In this document: piece by piece, positions 62,770 through 64,000 of the stretch | Numbering within the stretch: position 1 is the stretch's first letter | Layout of the letters: each line of letters opens with the position of its first letter | Translations under genes and position numbers: made by a program | Notes under the pieces: model-generated | What the model was told of the DNA's origin: nothing | What the model saw: the letters and a program-made list of their open reading frames with translations, nothing else | Database searches by the model: none | NCBI GenBank assembly: GCA_903905065.1 | Contig: CAIVEW010000068.1 | Coordinates: 62,001-126,000 of the forward strand | Length of the DNA stretch: 64,000 nucleotides | Direction: 5' to 3' | DNA from: an uncultured Bacteroidota bacterium | GTDB lineage: Bacteria; Bacteroidota; Bacteroidia; Chitinophagales; Chitinophagaceae

Positions 62770-64000
62770 TTAAAAGGTAACGGTAAACTCAGACCCGTAG
62801 TTTGGCTGGCTTTTTACTTCTATGGTACCACCGAGTGATTCAATTTGCGTTTTGGTGATAAAGAGCCCTACGCCCTTGCTGTCGTGGCCGTGGTGAAAGA
62901 CCTGGTTGAGCTTAAATACCTTGTCTCCGTGTTTACTAAGATCGATACCGAGACCATTGTCTTTTACGGAAAGCTGTGTTCTGCCATCGACATTACTACT
63001 AGATATCTGTATAGTTGGCTCTATATCTTCCCGCCTGTATTTTATAGCATTGCTGATGAGATTGTACAATATGCTCTCCAGATATATAGCCGGATAGCGG
63101 ATCGCAGTCACATCGAATTTTTGAGTGACCTTAATATTATTCTGATAAATATCGCCCTGCAACTGGCTGGTGATCCGGGCCACGATCTCTGAGAAGTTGC
63201 AGAGATCGCGCTGTATTTCTTTGTCCAGCTTTATGCGGGCTACTTCCACCATCATATCGAGGTTGGTGAGCAGGGAACCGCTGGCCTCATTTATCATTTT
63301 AAGTGCCTCCTCATCGGGAAACACCCCACCTCGCTCGGAAAGAAATGCAATGTTCCTGGCTGGCCCCCGCAGGTTGTGGGCTATCATGTGGTGCAGCTCT
63401 TCCAACTGGTTGAAACGGTTGAGCAGGCTGGCAGATGCAGTTTCCAGTTCCTGGTTCTTCCGTTTCAATTCTTCCCTTGTCCGTTGTTGTGCAGTACGAT
63501 CTATCACATCACAAACAAAATATTTAGGATGACCATCTCTGTCCCAAACCAACGAAACAATGATCACAGTTGCTATCACCATTCTTTCTTTTGAGACATA
63601 TCTCTTCTCAATGGAGTAGGAGGGAATTTCTTTGGCCAGTAGTTTTTGTATAAGTGGAATATCATTGCCTATGTCCTCAGGGAAGGTAATGTCATTGTAA
63701 TGCAGTTCCTGTAATTCTTCTTTGGTATAGCCAGTAAGCTCGCAAATTACATTATTCACCTGTAGCCATTTGCCGCCCGGCGCAATTAGCGCCTTACCTG
63801 AACCAGAGTAATTAAAGGAATTGGCAAACATCTCTTTAGTTTGCCGTAACTCTTCTTCAGCCTCCTTGAGATGGCTGATATCCATGTGCGTGCCTATGAA
63901 ACGTAAGGGTGAGCCATCCGGTTTTTTTTCGATGACAAGGCCTCGGCTCAATATCCATTTGTAAGAACCGTCTTTACACCGATAGCGTATTTCGGTAGCG
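62770..64000 (-). CDS. PAS-domain sensor histidine kinase, 5' end outside the window
   Basis: Partial. The reading frame is open to base 64000, where it encodes RYRCKDGSYKWILSRGL, the end of a PAS domain; the apparent start at 63951 is an internal Leu. Then a second PAS (MFANSFNYSGSGKALIAPGG), coiled coil, an unusual phospho-acceptor helix (HHMIAHNLRGPARNIAFLS) and HATPase (NLISNAIKYR, KDNGLGIDLSKHG, KGVGLFITKTQI). Cytoplasmic; partner unknown. Confidence 0.88.
   Translation of the reverse strand, partial: ATEIRYRCKDGSYKWILSRGLVIEKKPDGSPLRFIGTHMDISHLKEAEEELRQTKEMFANSFNYSGSGKALIAPGGKWLQVNNVICELTGYTKEELQELHYNDITFPEDIGNDIPLIQKLLAKEIPSYSIEKRYVSKERMVIATVIIVSLVWDRDGHPKYFVCDVIDRTAQQRTREELKRKNQELETASASLLNRFNQLEELHHMIAHNLRGPARNIAFLSERGGVFPDEEALKMINEASGSLLTNLDMMVEVARIKLDKEIQRDLCNFSEIVARITSQLQGDIYQNNIKVTQKFDVTAIRYPAIYLESILYNLISNAIKYRREDIEPTIQISSSNVDGRTQLSVKDNGLGIDLSKHGDKVFKLNQVFHHGHDSKGVGLFITKTQIESLGGTIEVKSQPNYGSEFTVTF

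Overview
The window looks like the chromosome of a Bacteroidota bacterium, probably Chitinophagaceae or a near relative. It has type IX secretion (T9SS) C-terminal sorting domains of type A (four proteins) and type B (one PKD-rich 1129-aa protein), a fused SecDF, a DUF3810 protease-like protein, and promoters of the TAnnTTTG (-7) type, several of them placed almost on the start codon. No rRNA, tRNA, prophage, complete IS element or CRISPR array was recognised.

Layout. 0.1-9.4 kb: envelope and exported proteins (ABC exporter, NUDIX hydrolase, secreted DRGH nuclease), a protein-glutamine glutaminase-like lipoprotein followed by a small exported protein resembling its pro-domain, a T9SS cargo protein and fdhD. 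9.5-14.2 kb: duplicated families, namely two NHL-repeat T9SS proteins and two Ala/Pro-rich mini-lipoproteins with duplicated leaders. 14.3-24.6 kb: M28/PDZ peptidase, scpB, an LpxH-type phosphoesterase with a glycosyltransferase, an acyltransferase and the giant PKD protein. 25-33.5 kb: secDF, an mlaE-like permease, a lone LuxR HTH protein, DinB, an EEP-family hydrolase, a BtrH-type protein and GtrA. 33.5-34.9 kb: a HepT/MntA toxin-antitoxin pair with 11-bp direct repeats upstream, followed by repeat-rich DNA. 35-40.2 kb: a two-component locus (LuxR-type regulator, kinase with an HNOBA-like domain and several PAS domains, receiver-only protein), a 76-aa protein and an ArsR-type regulator. 40.5-46.1 kb: zinc phospholipase C-like protein, DUF3810, methylmalonyl-CoA mutase large subunit and small stress-type proteins. 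46.1-53.7 kb: a CHASE3 kinase divergent from an rpoN / NtrC-type regulator / kinase / receiver-kinase operon. 53.7-64 kb: DUF72, a TPR adenylyl cyclase, a 12-repeat NHL T9SS protein, birA, rsfS, ftsH and a kinase cut by the window edge.

The strongest candidate for an undescribed system is at 34.8-40.2 kb. Four promoters carry the same 18-bp inverted repeat (consensus RYnnCTA-N4-TAGTAGT). In all four its promoter-proximal edge lies exactly 22 bp from the first base of a -7 box. They drive (1) the LuxR-type regulator/kinase/receiver operon, (2) the 76-aa protein, (3) the ArsR-type regulator and (4) a 29-aa single-span membrane peptide not previously listed as a gene. This looks like a small self-contained, probably autoregulated regulon with a class-II activator geometry. 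The second most interesting item is the protein glutaminase with its apparent stand-alone pro-domain protein at 4.7-6.1 kb.

All functional calls are from reading motifs by eye; no search was run.
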